Part shown: in pieces, positions 7,086 through 14,691 of the stretch
How positions within the stretch are numbered: position 1 is the first letter of the stretch
Layout of the letters: the number at the start of each line of letters is the position of its first letter
Source of the DNA: an uncultured Eubacteriales bacterium
GTDB taxonomy: Bacteria > Bacillota > Clostridia > UBA1381 > UMGS1253
Assembly: GCA_900550065.1 (NCBI GenBank)
Contig: URQR01000006.1
Coordinates: 1 to 29,004 of the forward strand
Length of the DNA: 29,004 bases
Direction: 5' to 3'
Translations under genes and position numbers: made by a program
The notes under the pieces: generated by a model
Told to the model about the DNA's origin: nothing
The model's input: the letters and a program-made list of their open reading frames with translations, nothing else
Databases searched by the model: none

Positions 7086-8450
7086 TTACTTTTCCTCAAG
7101 CCGCCGCGCCATCATAACGCCCATCACAGACGCCATCATCAACCCACGCGTCCAGCCGCTCGAGTCGCCGAGGCAGTACAGCCCGTCAATATTTGTATTT
7201 AGCCCGCTGTCCATCTTCACCTTATTGCTGTAGAATTTCAGCTCCGGCGAGTAAAGCAGCGTTTCGACGCCGGCAAAGCCCGGCACAACGTGGTCAACCG
7301 CTTTTATAAAGCTGATGATGTTCATCATCGCGCGGTACGGCATCGCCGCGGTAATATCGCCCGCCACCGCGTCGGGCAGCGTCGGCTTCAAATTCGAGCG
7401 CGACAGCTCCTTCTGCCACGTGCGCTTACCGGACAGGATGTCGCCGTAGCGCTGGACAAGAATGTGTCCGTCGCCGAGCATATTCGTCAGCTCGCCCACC
7501 TTTTGTGCATATTCAATCGGGCGGTTAAACGGATGCGTAAAGTTATGCGAACACAAAATTGCAAGGTTTGTGTTGTCCGACTTTAAGTCCTTGTAGGAGT
7601 GGCCGTTGATGACTGCAAAGCCGCCCGGGTTCTGGCAGAAAGTACGCACCTTATCGCAGAACGGTTCCGGATAGCCAATCAGCTTCGACTCATAGAGTAC
7701 GTCGTTGACCGCCTCCATAATCTCATTGCGCACCTCGACACGTACGCCAATGTCCACCGTGCCGGGCTGGTGTGCAATGCCGTGCTTTTCACACAGCTGC
7801 TCGAACCAATGCGCCCCGCGCCGCCCGACCGCCATCACAATATGCGCTCCGCGGATTTCAAACTGCTTTTCCCCGTCGTCAGCCGTCACACCGACACATC
7901 TGCCGCCATCGAGCAGGATTCCCTCGCACGAGGTACCGAACAGTATCTCAACACCGTTTTCAAGCAGGTATTTTTCAATGTCATAATAGAGCTGGTGCGC
8001 CTTCTCCGTCCCGAGGTGGCGGATTGGGCAGTCGACGAGCTTCAGCCCCGCCTGAATCGCGCGCTTACGGATTTCTTTAATCTTATCCGTTTCCGAAACG
8101 CCCTCCACCTTATCGTCTGCGCCGAACTCGAGATAGATTTCGTCCGTATAGCCAATCAGCTCCTGCGCCTTTTGTGCGCCGATAAGCCCCGGCAGGTCGC
8201 CTCCCACCTCGTAGCTGAGCGAGAGCTTGCCGTCCGAAAATGCGCCCGCGCCGGAAAAGCCGGTCGTTACGTGGCAATACGGCTGGCATGACACACACTT
8301 GCCGGTCTGCGCCTTCGGGCACTTACGTGCCTCTACGCTTTTACCCTTTTCGAGCATCAGTATCTTTTTTCTGCTCCCCTGCTTCAAAAGCTCCAGCGCA
8401 GTAAATATCCCCGCCGGGCCCGCGCCTACAATTACAACATCATATTGCAT
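7086..8450 (-). CDS. NAD(P)/FAD-dependent oxidoreductase (COG2509-type)
   Basis: A 454-residue flavoprotein of uncharacterised physiological role. It begins MQYDVVIVGAGPAGIFTALELL, a Rossmann FAD-binding motif, followed by LEKG. A cysteine cluster C-x7-C-x2-C-x3-C (RKCPKAQTGKCVSCQPYC) precedes TTGFSGAGAFSDGKLSLS, a stretch typical of this family. The C-terminal part has GVETLLYSPELKFYSNKV and the FAD-closing segment NIDGLYCLGDSSGWTRGLMMASVMGV. An upstream in-frame ATG exists, but the ATG at 8448-8450 has AAGGAGG and starts directly on the FAD motif. It has its own consensus promoter and a structured leader. Redox partner and substrate are unknown. Confidence 0.9.
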   Translation of the reverse strand: MQYDVVIVGAGPAGIFTALELLKQGSRKKILMLEKGKSVEARKCPKAQTGKCVSCQPYCHVTTGFSGAGAFSDGKLSLSYEVGGDLPGLIGAQKAQELIGYTDEIYLEFGADDKVEGVSETDKIKEIRKRAIQAGLKLVDCPIRHLGTEKAHQLYYDIEKYLLENGVEILFGTSCEGILLDGGRCVGVTADDGEKQFEIRGAHIVMAVGRRGAHWFEQLCEKHGIAHQPGTVDIGVRVEVRNEIMEAVNDVLYESKLIGYPEPFCDKVRTFCQNPGGFAVINGHSYKDLKSDNTNLAILCSHNFTHPFNRPIEYAQKVGELTNMLGDGHILVQRYGDILSGKRTWQKELSRSNLKPTLPDAVAGDITAAMPYRAMMNIISFIKAVDHVVPGFAGVETLLYSPELKFYSNKVKMDSGLNTNIDGLYCLGDSSGWTRGLMMASVMGVMMARRLEEK

Positions 8451-8498
8451 CCTGTTACCCTCCTTATTTCCTTCACACAAGCAAACCCAAAACACAAA

Positions 8499-8564
8499 AG
8501 CTACCAAACAGATGGATATACCCGCCCCGTCCGGGGCGTCCTATAGCCAGCTATTGTGGTAGCT
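8499..8564 (-). promoter_or_regulatory. structured leader element before the FAD oxidoreductase
   Basis: Within the roughly 158-nt leader the minus strand can form an outer 7-bp stem AGCTACC/GGTAGCT (8558-8564 with 8499-8505) followed by TTTTGTGTTTT. It encloses a long imperfect hairpin capped by CGCCCCG/CGGGGCG (8532-8538 with 8523-8529). The 5' arm of the outer stem can instead pair locally as AGCTA/TAGCT (8549-8564). Two exclusive pairings of one segment, one with a U-rich tail, are what a terminator/antiterminator switch looks like. I do not recognise a known riboswitch class. Confidence 0.4.
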
Positions 8565-8614
8565 CGTAGAAACATTCAACCAGATTATGAATTTATATAT
8601 TCCGCCAAGAAAAC

Positions 8615-8643
8615 AGTATACCAGAGGCCGCCGCAGTTGTCAA
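8615..8643 (-). promoter_or_regulatory. sigma-A promoter of the FAD oxidoreductase gene
   Basis: TTGACA (8638-8643, minus strand) and TATACT (8615-8620) are separated by exactly 17 bp. Predicted start near 8608. The -35 begins only 9 bp beyond the proA stop, so this gene is separately expressed from proBA. Confidence 0.85.
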
Positions 8644-8651
8644 GCATATTC

Positions 8652-9899
8652 CTACTCCCGTACCTGCCCGCTGCCGTAGATGATATACTTAATCGTCGTC
8701 AGCTCTTTTAAGCCCATCGGACCGCGCGCATGCATCTTCTGCGTGCTGATACCGATTTCTGCACCAAAGCCAAACTCGAACCCGTCGGTAAAGCGCGTAG
8801 ACGCATTTACGTATACCGCCGCCGCGTCAACCTCGTCCAAAAACTTCTGCGCCGCAAAGTAGTCCGACGTCACAATTGCTTCAGAATGCTTCGTATTATG
8901 CGTATTGATATGCGCAATCGCCTCGTCAATGCCGCCGACAATCTTGACCGACATGATATAGTCGTTATATTCCGTGTAAAAATCCTCGTCCGCCGCCGGC
9001 TTAATTTCCGGACAAATCGCAACACTTTCCGCGCAGCCGCGCAGCTCTACGCCGTGCTTTTCAAGCGCCCCATAAATTTCGGGCAGGAACTTTGCCGCAA
9101 TAGAGCGGTCAATGATTAAGCTTTCCGCCGCGTTGCACACCGACGGGCGGCTCACCTTCGCGTTGACTACAATATTGAGCGCCATATCCATGTCGCACGC
9201 GCTGTGGACATAGACGTGGCAGTTGCCCGTACCCGTTTCAATCACCGGTACGGTCGCATTCTCCACAACAGAGCGAATCAGCCCCGCGCCCCCGCGCGGA
9301 ATCAATACGTCAATATAGCCGTTTAGCTGCATCATCTGCGTCGCAACCGCGCGTGAGGTATCCTCTACCAAACAGATACAATCCTGCGGCAGACCAACCT
9401 GCGCCAGCGCGTCACGCATCACCTTTGTCAGCGCCATATTGGAGTGAATTGCCTCGCTTCCGCCGCGCAGAATCACCGTATTTGACGCCTTTAGACACAG
9501 CGCCGCCGCGTCAACCGTTACGTTCGGCCGCGCTTCATATATTATACCAATTACACCGAGCGGAACGCGCTTCTGCCCGATTTTAAGCCCGTTGGGCCGC
9601 TCCCACATGCTAATGACCTCGCCCACCGGGTCGGGCAGGCTGCGTACCTGCATCACACCGTCCGCAATTGCACAAATCCGCTCCTTCGTCAGAGCAAGCC
9701 GGTCGAGCATTGACGGCGCAATTCCCTTTTCGCGCGCATTTTGCAGGTCGATTTCATTTTGCGCAATGATTTCCTCCGTGTTTTCCCGCAACAGTTCACT
9801 TATCTTTAAGAGCGCCTCGTCCTTCTTCGCACTCCCCGCCTTTGCAAGCGCATAAGCCGCCTGCTTTGCACCGTTTGCCAGTTCTATCAATTCCCGCAT
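8652..9899 (-). CDS. proA: glutamate-5-semialdehyde dehydrogenase (gamma-glutamyl phosphate reductase)
   Basis: ProA reduces gamma-glutamyl phosphate to glutamate 5-semialdehyde with NADPH, step two of proline synthesis. The 415-residue product is normal length. It shows GVIGIIYEARPNVTVDAAALCLKASNTVILRGG (about 115-147), PRGGAGLI, ETGTGNCHVYVH and the catalytic cysteine in RPSVCNAAE at residue 255. The C terminus has TRFTDGFEFGFGAEIGISTQKMHARGPMGL, the ProA signature. GGAGG lies 8 nt before the ATG. It follows proB by 29 bp, and the two enzymes act in sequence on an unstable phosphate intermediate. No terminator is obvious after the stop. Confidence 0.97.
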   Translation of the reverse strand: MRELIELANGAKQAAYALAKAGSAKKDEALLKISELLRENTEEIIAQNEIDLQNAREKGIAPSMLDRLALTKERICAIADGVMQVRSLPDPVGEVISMWERPNGLKIGQKRVPLGVIGIIYEARPNVTVDAAALCLKASNTVILRGGSEAIHSNMALTKVMRDALAQVGLPQDCICLVEDTSRAVATQMMQLNGYIDVLIPRGGAGLIRSVVENATVPVIETGTGNCHVYVHSACDMDMALNIVVNAKVSRPSVCNAAESLIIDRSIAAKFLPEIYGALEKHGVELRGCAESVAICPEIKPAADEDFYTEYNDYIMSVKIVGGIDEAIAHINTHNTKHSEAIVTSDYFAAQKFLDEVDAAAVYVNASTRFTDGFEFGFGAEIGISTQKMHARGPMGLKELTTIKYIIYGSGQVRE

Positions 9900-9928
9900 C
9901 GCGTTTCCTCCGTTCCAAATGTCTGTTT

Positions 9929-10720
9929 CTATGCCAAAAACAATGTCCCGACCGGCTCACCGTCGAGCATTTTATAAATATCATACGGGTTCTCGCCGTT
10001 TAATATTACCATATTGATTCCCGCCTTCGCCGCAATTTCGCCCGCGTGCAGCTTTGTAACCATACCGCCCGTGCCGCGCCGGCTCCCCGCGCCGCTCGCG
10101 CACTCCTTTATCTCGGGCGTAATTTCTTCTACCACATGGATGAGCTTCGCCTCCGGGTTACTTTTCGGGTCCTCGTCGTAAAGGCCGTCAATATCGGATA
10201 AAATCACGAGCAAATCCGCCGAAATCAAGTCCGCCACAAGCGCCGACAGCGTATCGTTGTCGCCGAACTCCACCTCTTCGGTTGACACCGTATCATTTTC
10301 ATTCACAATCGGAATTACGCCGATTTCCATCAGCGTTTCGAACGTATTCTGCGCGTTTTGCTTGCGCAGCGAATGTTCCATCACATCCATTGTCAAAAGC
10401 ACCTGCGCGACCGTGTTATTGTACTCAGAAAATAGCTTGTCGTACAAATACATCAGCTCGCTCTGCCCCACCGCCGCCATGGCCTGCTTGTGCGGAAGCG
10501 CCTTCGGCCGTTCACTGCGGCCCAGCTTTGCCACGCCAACCGCAATTGCGCCCGACGAAACGAGTACGATATCCTTGCCGGAGTTGCGCAAATCGCACAG
10601 TACGCGCGCGAGCTTCTCCACCCGCAGGAGGTTGAGCTTTCCGTTTTCATATGTAAGCGTCGAAGTACCGACCTTAAAAACAATCCGTTTTGCATGCTTG
10701 AGCGCTGAAGTTGCCACCAA
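9929..10720 (-). CDS. proB: glutamate 5-kinase, short form without PUA domain
   Basis: ProB phosphorylates glutamate at the gamma carboxyl, the feedback-controlled first step of proline synthesis. The 263-residue protein covers one amino acid kinase domain: FKVGTSTLT near the start, VSSGAIAVG, PIVNENDTVS, FGDNDTLSALVADLI, LSDIDGLYDEDP and GTGGMVTKL. It stops where the E. coli enzyme (367 residues) continues into a PUA domain, so this is the PUA-less form. The start is unclear: TTG (10718-10720) or the next codon GTG (10715-10717), both with a weak ribosome binding site. It is first in a proB-proA operon with a good promoter at 10770-10798. Confidence 0.95.
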   Translation of the reverse strand: MVATSALKHAKRIVFKVGTSTLTYENGKLNLLRVEKLARVLCDLRNSGKDIVLVSSGAIAVGVAKLGRSERPKALPHKQAMAAVGQSELMYLYDKLFSEYNNTVAQVLLTMDVMEHSLRKQNAQNTFETLMEIGVIPIVNENDTVSTEEVEFGDNDTLSALVADLISADLLVILSDIDGLYDEDPKSNPEAKLIHVVEEITPEIKECASGAGSRRGTGGMVTKLHAGEIAAKAGINMVILNGENPYDIYKMLDGEPVGTLFLA

Positions 10721-10769
10721 TATCCACTACTTTCTTTATTGTAATTTTTCTGATTTTTGTATTTAATTT

Positions 10770-10798
10770 ATTATAATATGTATTTTAGAAATTGTAAA
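10770..10798 (-). promoter_or_regulatory. sigma-A promoter of proBA
   Basis: TTTACA (10793-10798, minus strand) and TATAAT (10770-10775) are 17 bp apart. It diverges from the two-component promoter at 10866-10894. No T-box or other amino-acid-sensing leader fits in the roughly 45 nt before the start codon. Confidence 0.8.
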
Positions 10799-10840
10799 GG
10801 AAAAACGCACCGTATAGCGAATTTTTTATTCATAGAACGC

Positions 10841-10894
10841 TGTAAAAGTTTACAAAAAATTTTCTTTGCTTCTCGTTTCATGATATGTTATACT
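10841..10894 (+). promoter_or_regulatory. promoter of the two-component system, with upstream palindrome
   Basis: TTGCTT (10866-10871) and TATACT (10889-10894) are separated by 17 bp. A 14-bp palindrome TGTAAA-AG-TTTACA (10841-10854) sits just upstream of the -35, where an activator or an autoregulating response regulator could bind. The promoter match is direct; the role of the palindrome is inferred. Confidence 0.65.
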
Positions 10895-10951
10895 GAAGAT
10901 AATGAAGAAAAACGGTATTAAAATCTCTTAGTAATTTTAGGAGGGCTTACT

Positions 10952-11638
10952 ATGCAGCAGACAAAAGTTCTCATCGTGGATGATGACGTAAACATAGCGG
11001 AGCTGATTCGGCTTTGTCTCGAAAAGGAAGGGTACGTGACCGTTGTTGCAAACGACGGCATGAAGGCAATTGAAAAATTCAAGTCAGAAGCGCCCAACCT
11101 TGTTTTGCTTGACGTGATGATGCCAAAGGTGGACGGTTGGCAGGTGTGCCGCGAGGTTCGGCGCGTCAGCAATATACCAATCATTATGCTTACTGCGAAG
11201 GGTGACACGTTTGACAAGGTGCTCGGTCTTGAGCTCGGCGCGGACGACTATATGGTAAAACCGTTCGAGAGCAAGGAGCTAATCGCCCGCATCAAGGCGG
11301 TCATGCGCCGGTATGAAACAAAGGGGCAGGATATTACGCAGGAGGTCGTCTACCCGAACCTTATTATCAACCTGTCTAATTACGAGCTGAAGATTGAGGG
11401 CGAGACAGTCGACATACCGCCCAAAGAGCTGGAGCTTTTATACTTTTTGTGCTCGAACCCGAACCGCGTCTATACGCGTGAGCAGCTTTTAGAGGAAGTT
11501 TGGGGCTTCGATTACTTTGGCGACTCGCGCACGGTTGACGTCCATGTCAAGCGTCTGCGCGAAAAGTTAGAGGGTCACGAAAAGAACTGGCAGCTCAAAA
11601 CCGTTTGGGGCGTCGGCTATAAGTTCGAGGTGAAGTAA
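10952..11638 (+). CDS. OmpR/PhoB-family response regulator
   Basis: A 228-residue DNA-binding response regulator. The receiver domain has acidic pocket residues D10-D12, phospho-acceptor D54 in LLDVMMP, T81 in MLTAK and K103 in VKPF. The C-terminal winged helix has PPKELELLYFLCSNPNRVYTREQLLEEVWG and SRTVDVHVKRLREKLE, ending TVWGVGYKFEVK. GGAGGG precedes the ATG. The kinase gene starts immediately after the stop (TAA then ATG), so they are translationally linked. A protease gene of the HtrA family follows, as in the walRK and cssRS neighbourhoods of Bacillus. The trimer direct repeat expected for this family is present before that protease gene (13126-13144). Confidence 0.96.
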   Translation: MQQTKVLIVDDDVNIAELIRLCLEKEGYVTVVANDGMKAIEKFKSEAPNLVLLDVMMPKVDGWQVCREVRRVSNIPIIMLTAKGDTFDKVLGLELGADDYMVKPFESKELIARIKAVMRRYETKGQDITQEVVYPNLIINLSNYELKIEGETVDIPPKELELLYFLCSNPNRVYTREQLLEEVWGFDYFGDSRTVDVHVKRLREKLEGHEKNWQLKTVWGVGYKFEVK

Positions 11639-13087
11639 ATGTTTAAAACAATTTTTGGGAAGCTGATGTGGGCGAATGTCGCCATTCTATTCGTCAGCTT
11701 CTTTTTAACAGGAATTATGCTTTTTTCCATGCTCGGCCGCTATGCGGTCGACCAAAAGGCAGCGTCGCTCAGGGAAATTGCGCCGACGATTGCCGATATT
11801 ACCGTCAGCCTACAAATCGAAAACAACGATATGTTCTACCGCAAGCTGTATTTAGACAACCTTGAGGCAATCAGCCTTGTGAGCAGCACGCATATAATCG
11901 TAACAAACGCAAACGGCGAAGTATTTGCGAAAACGTCGCGTATCACCAGCACGCCGACGCGCGTTAACGAAGAATTTATGCGCGCGCCTTTAAGCGGCGT
12001 TACCACGCAGATTACGGGTAAGCTCGGCGGCATTTTTAAAGAAAATGTTTTAACGGTCGGATACCCAATCAAATACAATAACGATGTAATCGGTGTCGTA
12101 TTTTTAAACGTACCCGTCCCGAACCTTGACCAAGACCGCTTCAACACGGCGCGGCTGTTTATTGCGGTCAGCGCGGTTGTCCTTTTGATCGCATTCGTAA
12201 TTTCTTATATTATATCGCAGAGGATGTCGCGCTCGTTAAAAAGCATCAATCAAGCCGCAAAAAATATTGCCTCCGGTAACTTTAAGTCGCGCGTTCACGT
12301 ATCAAGCAAGGATGAAATCGGCCAGCTTGGGGCAACCTTTAACTATATGGCGGAGGCACTCCAGCAGCTCGACGATACGCACACAAGCTTTATCGCCAAC
12401 GTGTCGCACGAGCTGCGCACACCTATGACGACGATTTCCGGCTTTATCGAAAACGTATTAAACGGCACGATTCCAAAAGAGCGGGCCGGAGAGTATCTCG
12501 AAATTGCGCTGAGCGAGTCGAAGCGGCTCGCGCGGCTCGTAACCGACATGCTCGATTTTTCTAAGATGAGCCTCGGACAGTTTTCCGTCGATATGAAGCC
12601 GTTCGACCTCGCGGAGCTGATTCGCCTGACTATCATCCAGTTTGAAAACCGGATTGACGAAAAAAATCTTGACGTGAGCGTCGACTTTACGAGCGAACAC
12701 ATCAATGTCATCGCCGACCGCGACGCAATCTCGCGCGTTGTAACGAACCTGATGGATAATGCAGTAAAGTTTTCCGACCCGGCGGCGCGGCTTGACATCA
12801 AGGTATTCACGAAGGGCGGTAAGGCCTACACCGCTGTGTCGAACGAAGGCTTCGGGATAGATCCGGAGGATTTACCGCATGTGTTCGACCGCTTCTATAA
12901 AACGGATAAATCGAGAAACGATAAAAAGGGAACGGGGCTCGGGCTCTATCTGGTGCAGAATCTGCTCGCAATCCACGGCCAGAACATTGTCGTCAACAGC
13001 CTCGACATTTCCGACGAGGAGTACGGCGGCAACCCCAACCATCCGGCAAAACGTACGACGTTTATCTTTTCGCTCGAGCTGGCGTAG
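11639..13087 (+). CDS. membrane sensor histidine kinase
   Basis: A 482-residue HAMP-containing kinase, partner of the preceding regulator. It has a first membrane helix (about 8-30, ANVAILFVSFFLTGIMLF), an extracellular sensor of about 140 residues with a Cache/PAS-like segment AHIIVTNANGEVFA-type pattern near 85-100, and a second helix (about 173-195). A HAMP linker follows, then HisKA with SHELRTPMTTISGF (phospho-His 257), and the ATPase with N box DNAVKFSD, G1 GFGIDPEDLPHVFDRFYK and G2 GTGLGLYL. All catalytic boxes look intact. The sensed signal is not visible; the downstream HtrA protease suggests envelope stress. It resembles VicK/PhoR-type kinases in layout but lacks the PAS domain after HAMP that WalK has. 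Confidence 0.95.
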   Translation: MFKTIFGKLMWANVAILFVSFFLTGIMLFSMLGRYAVDQKAASLREIAPTIADITVSLQIENNDMFYRKLYLDNLEAISLVSSTHIIVTNANGEVFAKTSRITSTPTRVNEEFMRAPLSGVTTQITGKLGGIFKENVLTVGYPIKYNNDVIGVVFLNVPVPNLDQDRFNTARLFIAVSAVVLLIAFVISYIISQRMSRSLKSINQAAKNIASGNFKSRVHVSSKDEIGQLGATFNYMAEALQQLDDTHTSFIANVSHELRTPMTTISGFIENVLNGTIPKERAGEYLEIALSESKRLARLVTDMLDFSKMSLGQFSVDMKPFDLAELIRLTIIQFENRIDEKNLDVSVDFTSEHINVIADRDAISRVVTNLMDNAVKFSDPAARLDIKVFTKGGKAYTAVSNEGFGIDPEDLPHVFDRFYKTDKSRNDKKGTGLGLYLVQNLLAIHGQNIVVNSLDISDEEYGGNPNHPAKRTTFIFSLELA

Positions 13088-13125
13088 GTTAAAAAACTGA
13101 AGCAAAAATAATTGTTTTAGGTTTT

Positions 13126-13165
13126 ACACTTTATTCATACTTTAGACAAAAAAGGGTTGTATAAT
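13126..13165 (+). promoter_or_regulatory. htrA promoter with 11-bp direct repeat in place of a -35
   Basis: A TATAAT -10 lies at 13160-13165. The -35 position (13137-13142, ATACTT) is a poor hexamer but falls inside a direct repeat, ACACTTTA (13126-13133) and ATACTTTA (13137-13144), spaced exactly 11 bp. PhoB/OmpR-family regulators bind such head-to-tail repeats and replace a weak -35. The neighbouring response regulator is the natural candidate, by inference. Confidence 0.55.
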
Positions 13166-13215
13166 AAAGCCATAACAAAACAAAGCGGCAAAATAAAAAA
13201 TGAGGTGACTTTATT

Positions 13216-14496
13216 ATGAGCGATTACAAATGGTATCCAGACGATTATCAGATGGGCATCGAGCCCCATAAACCACAAACGGCGCTTGTCGTTTCCGAAG
13301 CGGCGCAGGAGCCGAAAAAGAAGAAGATGAAACCGTGGGTGGTTGCGCTGGTAACGGCGCTGATTACCAGCCTATTGTGTACCGGCGTGCTTGGCGCATT
13401 CGTCTTTGTTCCGGCTTTAAATAATTTAAACTCCGGTTCTACTGTCATTTATAAAGACGGCAACGACCTGCGCAACAAGATTGACCTTTCGACTGCGCTC
13501 GGCTTACAGGGCGAATCGGCAAGCGGGCAAGAGCCGCTCAGCATTGTTGAAATTTCGCGCCGGGTCGGCCCGGCAGTTGTCGGGATTACCGCGACAGGCC
13601 AGTCGTCGGGCGGCATGAGTATGTTCGGCCTCCCATCGCAGACACAGAGCAGCGGCTCCGGTATTATCATCAGTGCGGACGGCTACATCGTAACGAACAA
13701 CCACGTAGTACAGGGCGCGTCAAAGCTGAAGGTAACGCTCAATACGCTGGAGGAGTACGACGCAAGGCTTATCGGCACAGACCCGCAGACCGACCTTGCG
13801 GTAATTAAAGTCGAAGCGAGCGGCCTAACGGCGGCGGTGCTCGGCAACTCGAGCGACGTAGAGGTCGGCGAGCTTGCGATTGCGATTGGTAACCCGCTCG
13901 GTCAGGAGCTTGCGGGCACAGTTACAACAGGTATCATCAGCGCGACAAACAGAACCGTCACAGTCGATGACGTAGAATATACCCTTTTGCAGACAGATGC
14001 GGCAATTAACAACGGTAACTCCGGCGGTGCACTGGTTAACGCTTACGGCGAAGTAATTGGCATCAACAGCGTAAAAATGGCCTCGACCGGCGTAGAGGGA
14101 CTTGGGTTTGCAATTCCGTCGGACACCGCAAAGCCCATTATCGGCGACCTGATTAGCTATGGCTACGTAAAGGGCCGCCCAATGTTCGGCATTATGGCGC
14201 GAAACATTACGGAAGAAATGTCACGCTATTACGATTTGCCGGTAGGCGTATATATTACCAGCATAGAGGAGTTTTCCGCGGCGGAAACGGCCGGTCTCAA
14301 GCCCGGCGACGTGATTATCAAGTGCGACGGTCAAACGATTGAAACACTTGACGAGCTTAATGAAATACGCGACCAGCATCAGGTAGGCGATACGCTGACG
14401 CTGACAATTGTCAGAAACGGCGCAAAATCAGATATATCCATTACGCTCGGCGAAGACCGCACAGGTGCGGCAACGCCGACCCCCGCAAGGCAGTAA
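13216..14496 (+). CDS. htrA: membrane-anchored HtrA/DegP-like serine protease with PDZ domain
   Basis: A 426-residue quality-control protease acting outside the membrane. A cytosolic N-terminal segment ending in a lysine-rich stretch (KKKKMKPW) is followed by one membrane helix (about 38-60). The trypsin-like domain has H163 in TNNHVV, D193 in TDLAVI and S269 in NNGNSGGALVN, so the triad is complete. One PDZ domain covers about 330-420 (GVYITSIEEFSAAETAGLKPGDVIIKCDG), then a short Thr/Pro tail. AGGTGA precedes the ATG. It follows the two-component genes and carries a regulator-type box at its promoter, as expected for envelope stress control. A strong terminator follows. Confidence 0.95.
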   Translation: MSDYKWYPDDYQMGIEPHKPQTALVVSEAAQEPKKKKMKPWVVALVTALITSLLCTGVLGAFVFVPALNNLNSGSTVIYKDGNDLRNKIDLSTALGLQGESASGQEPLSIVEISRRVGPAVVGITATGQSSGGMSMFGLPSQTQSSGSGIIISADGYIVTNNHVVQGASKLKVTLNTLEEYDARLIGTDPQTDLAVIKVEASGLTAAVLGNSSDVEVGELAIAIGNPLGQELAGTVTTGIISATNRTVTVDDVEYTLLQTDAAINNGNSGGALVNAYGEVIGINSVKMASTGVEGLGFAIPSDTAKPIIGDLISYGYVKGRPMFGIMARNITEEMSRYYDLPVGVYITSIEEFSAAETAGLKPGDVIIKCDGQTIETLDELNEIRDQHQVGDTLTLTIVRNGAKSDISITLGEDRTGAATPTPARQ

Positions 14497-14540
14497 ATTT
14501 ATATCGTAATTCCTTTTAAACAATTTAGATAAAGGAATGA

Positions 14541-14604
14541 ATTGTGCGGCGAAAGTCGCACAATAAAAAAAGAACCGGTCTCCCCCTTTTCCGGTTCTTT
14601 TTTT
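14541..14604 (+). terminator. tandem hairpins with intrinsic terminator after htrA
   Basis: The first hairpin has 8-bp arms ATTGTGCG/CGCACAAT (14541-14548, 14557-14564). Immediately after it comes a longer hairpin, AGAACCGG/CCGGTTCT extended by A/T pairs (14565-14578 with 14591-14604), ending in seven T. The second is a clear terminator and, with A on its left arm, works in either direction. The first has no U tract of its own. Confidence 0.85.
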
Positions 14605-14611
14605 GTTCTTT

Positions 14612-14640
14612 TTGACTTTTTTTTCTGCCTGTAGTATACT
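14612..14640 (+). promoter_or_regulatory. sigma-A promoter of ilvBN
   Basis: TTGACT (14612-14617) and TATACT (14635-14640) are 17 bp apart. The transcript would start near 14647, leaving under 50 nt of leader, too short for a T-box or leader-peptide attenuator. Confidence 0.8.
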
Positions 14641-14691
14641 ATACGCAAACTATGGCTTGTATTTTACTGCGTTTGACTTAAACGGAGGCTT

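Noticed and set aside
14641..14691. T-box or leader peptide for ilvBN
   Set aside because: The leader is under 50 nt and has no Ile/Leu/Val codon run or T-box terminator.
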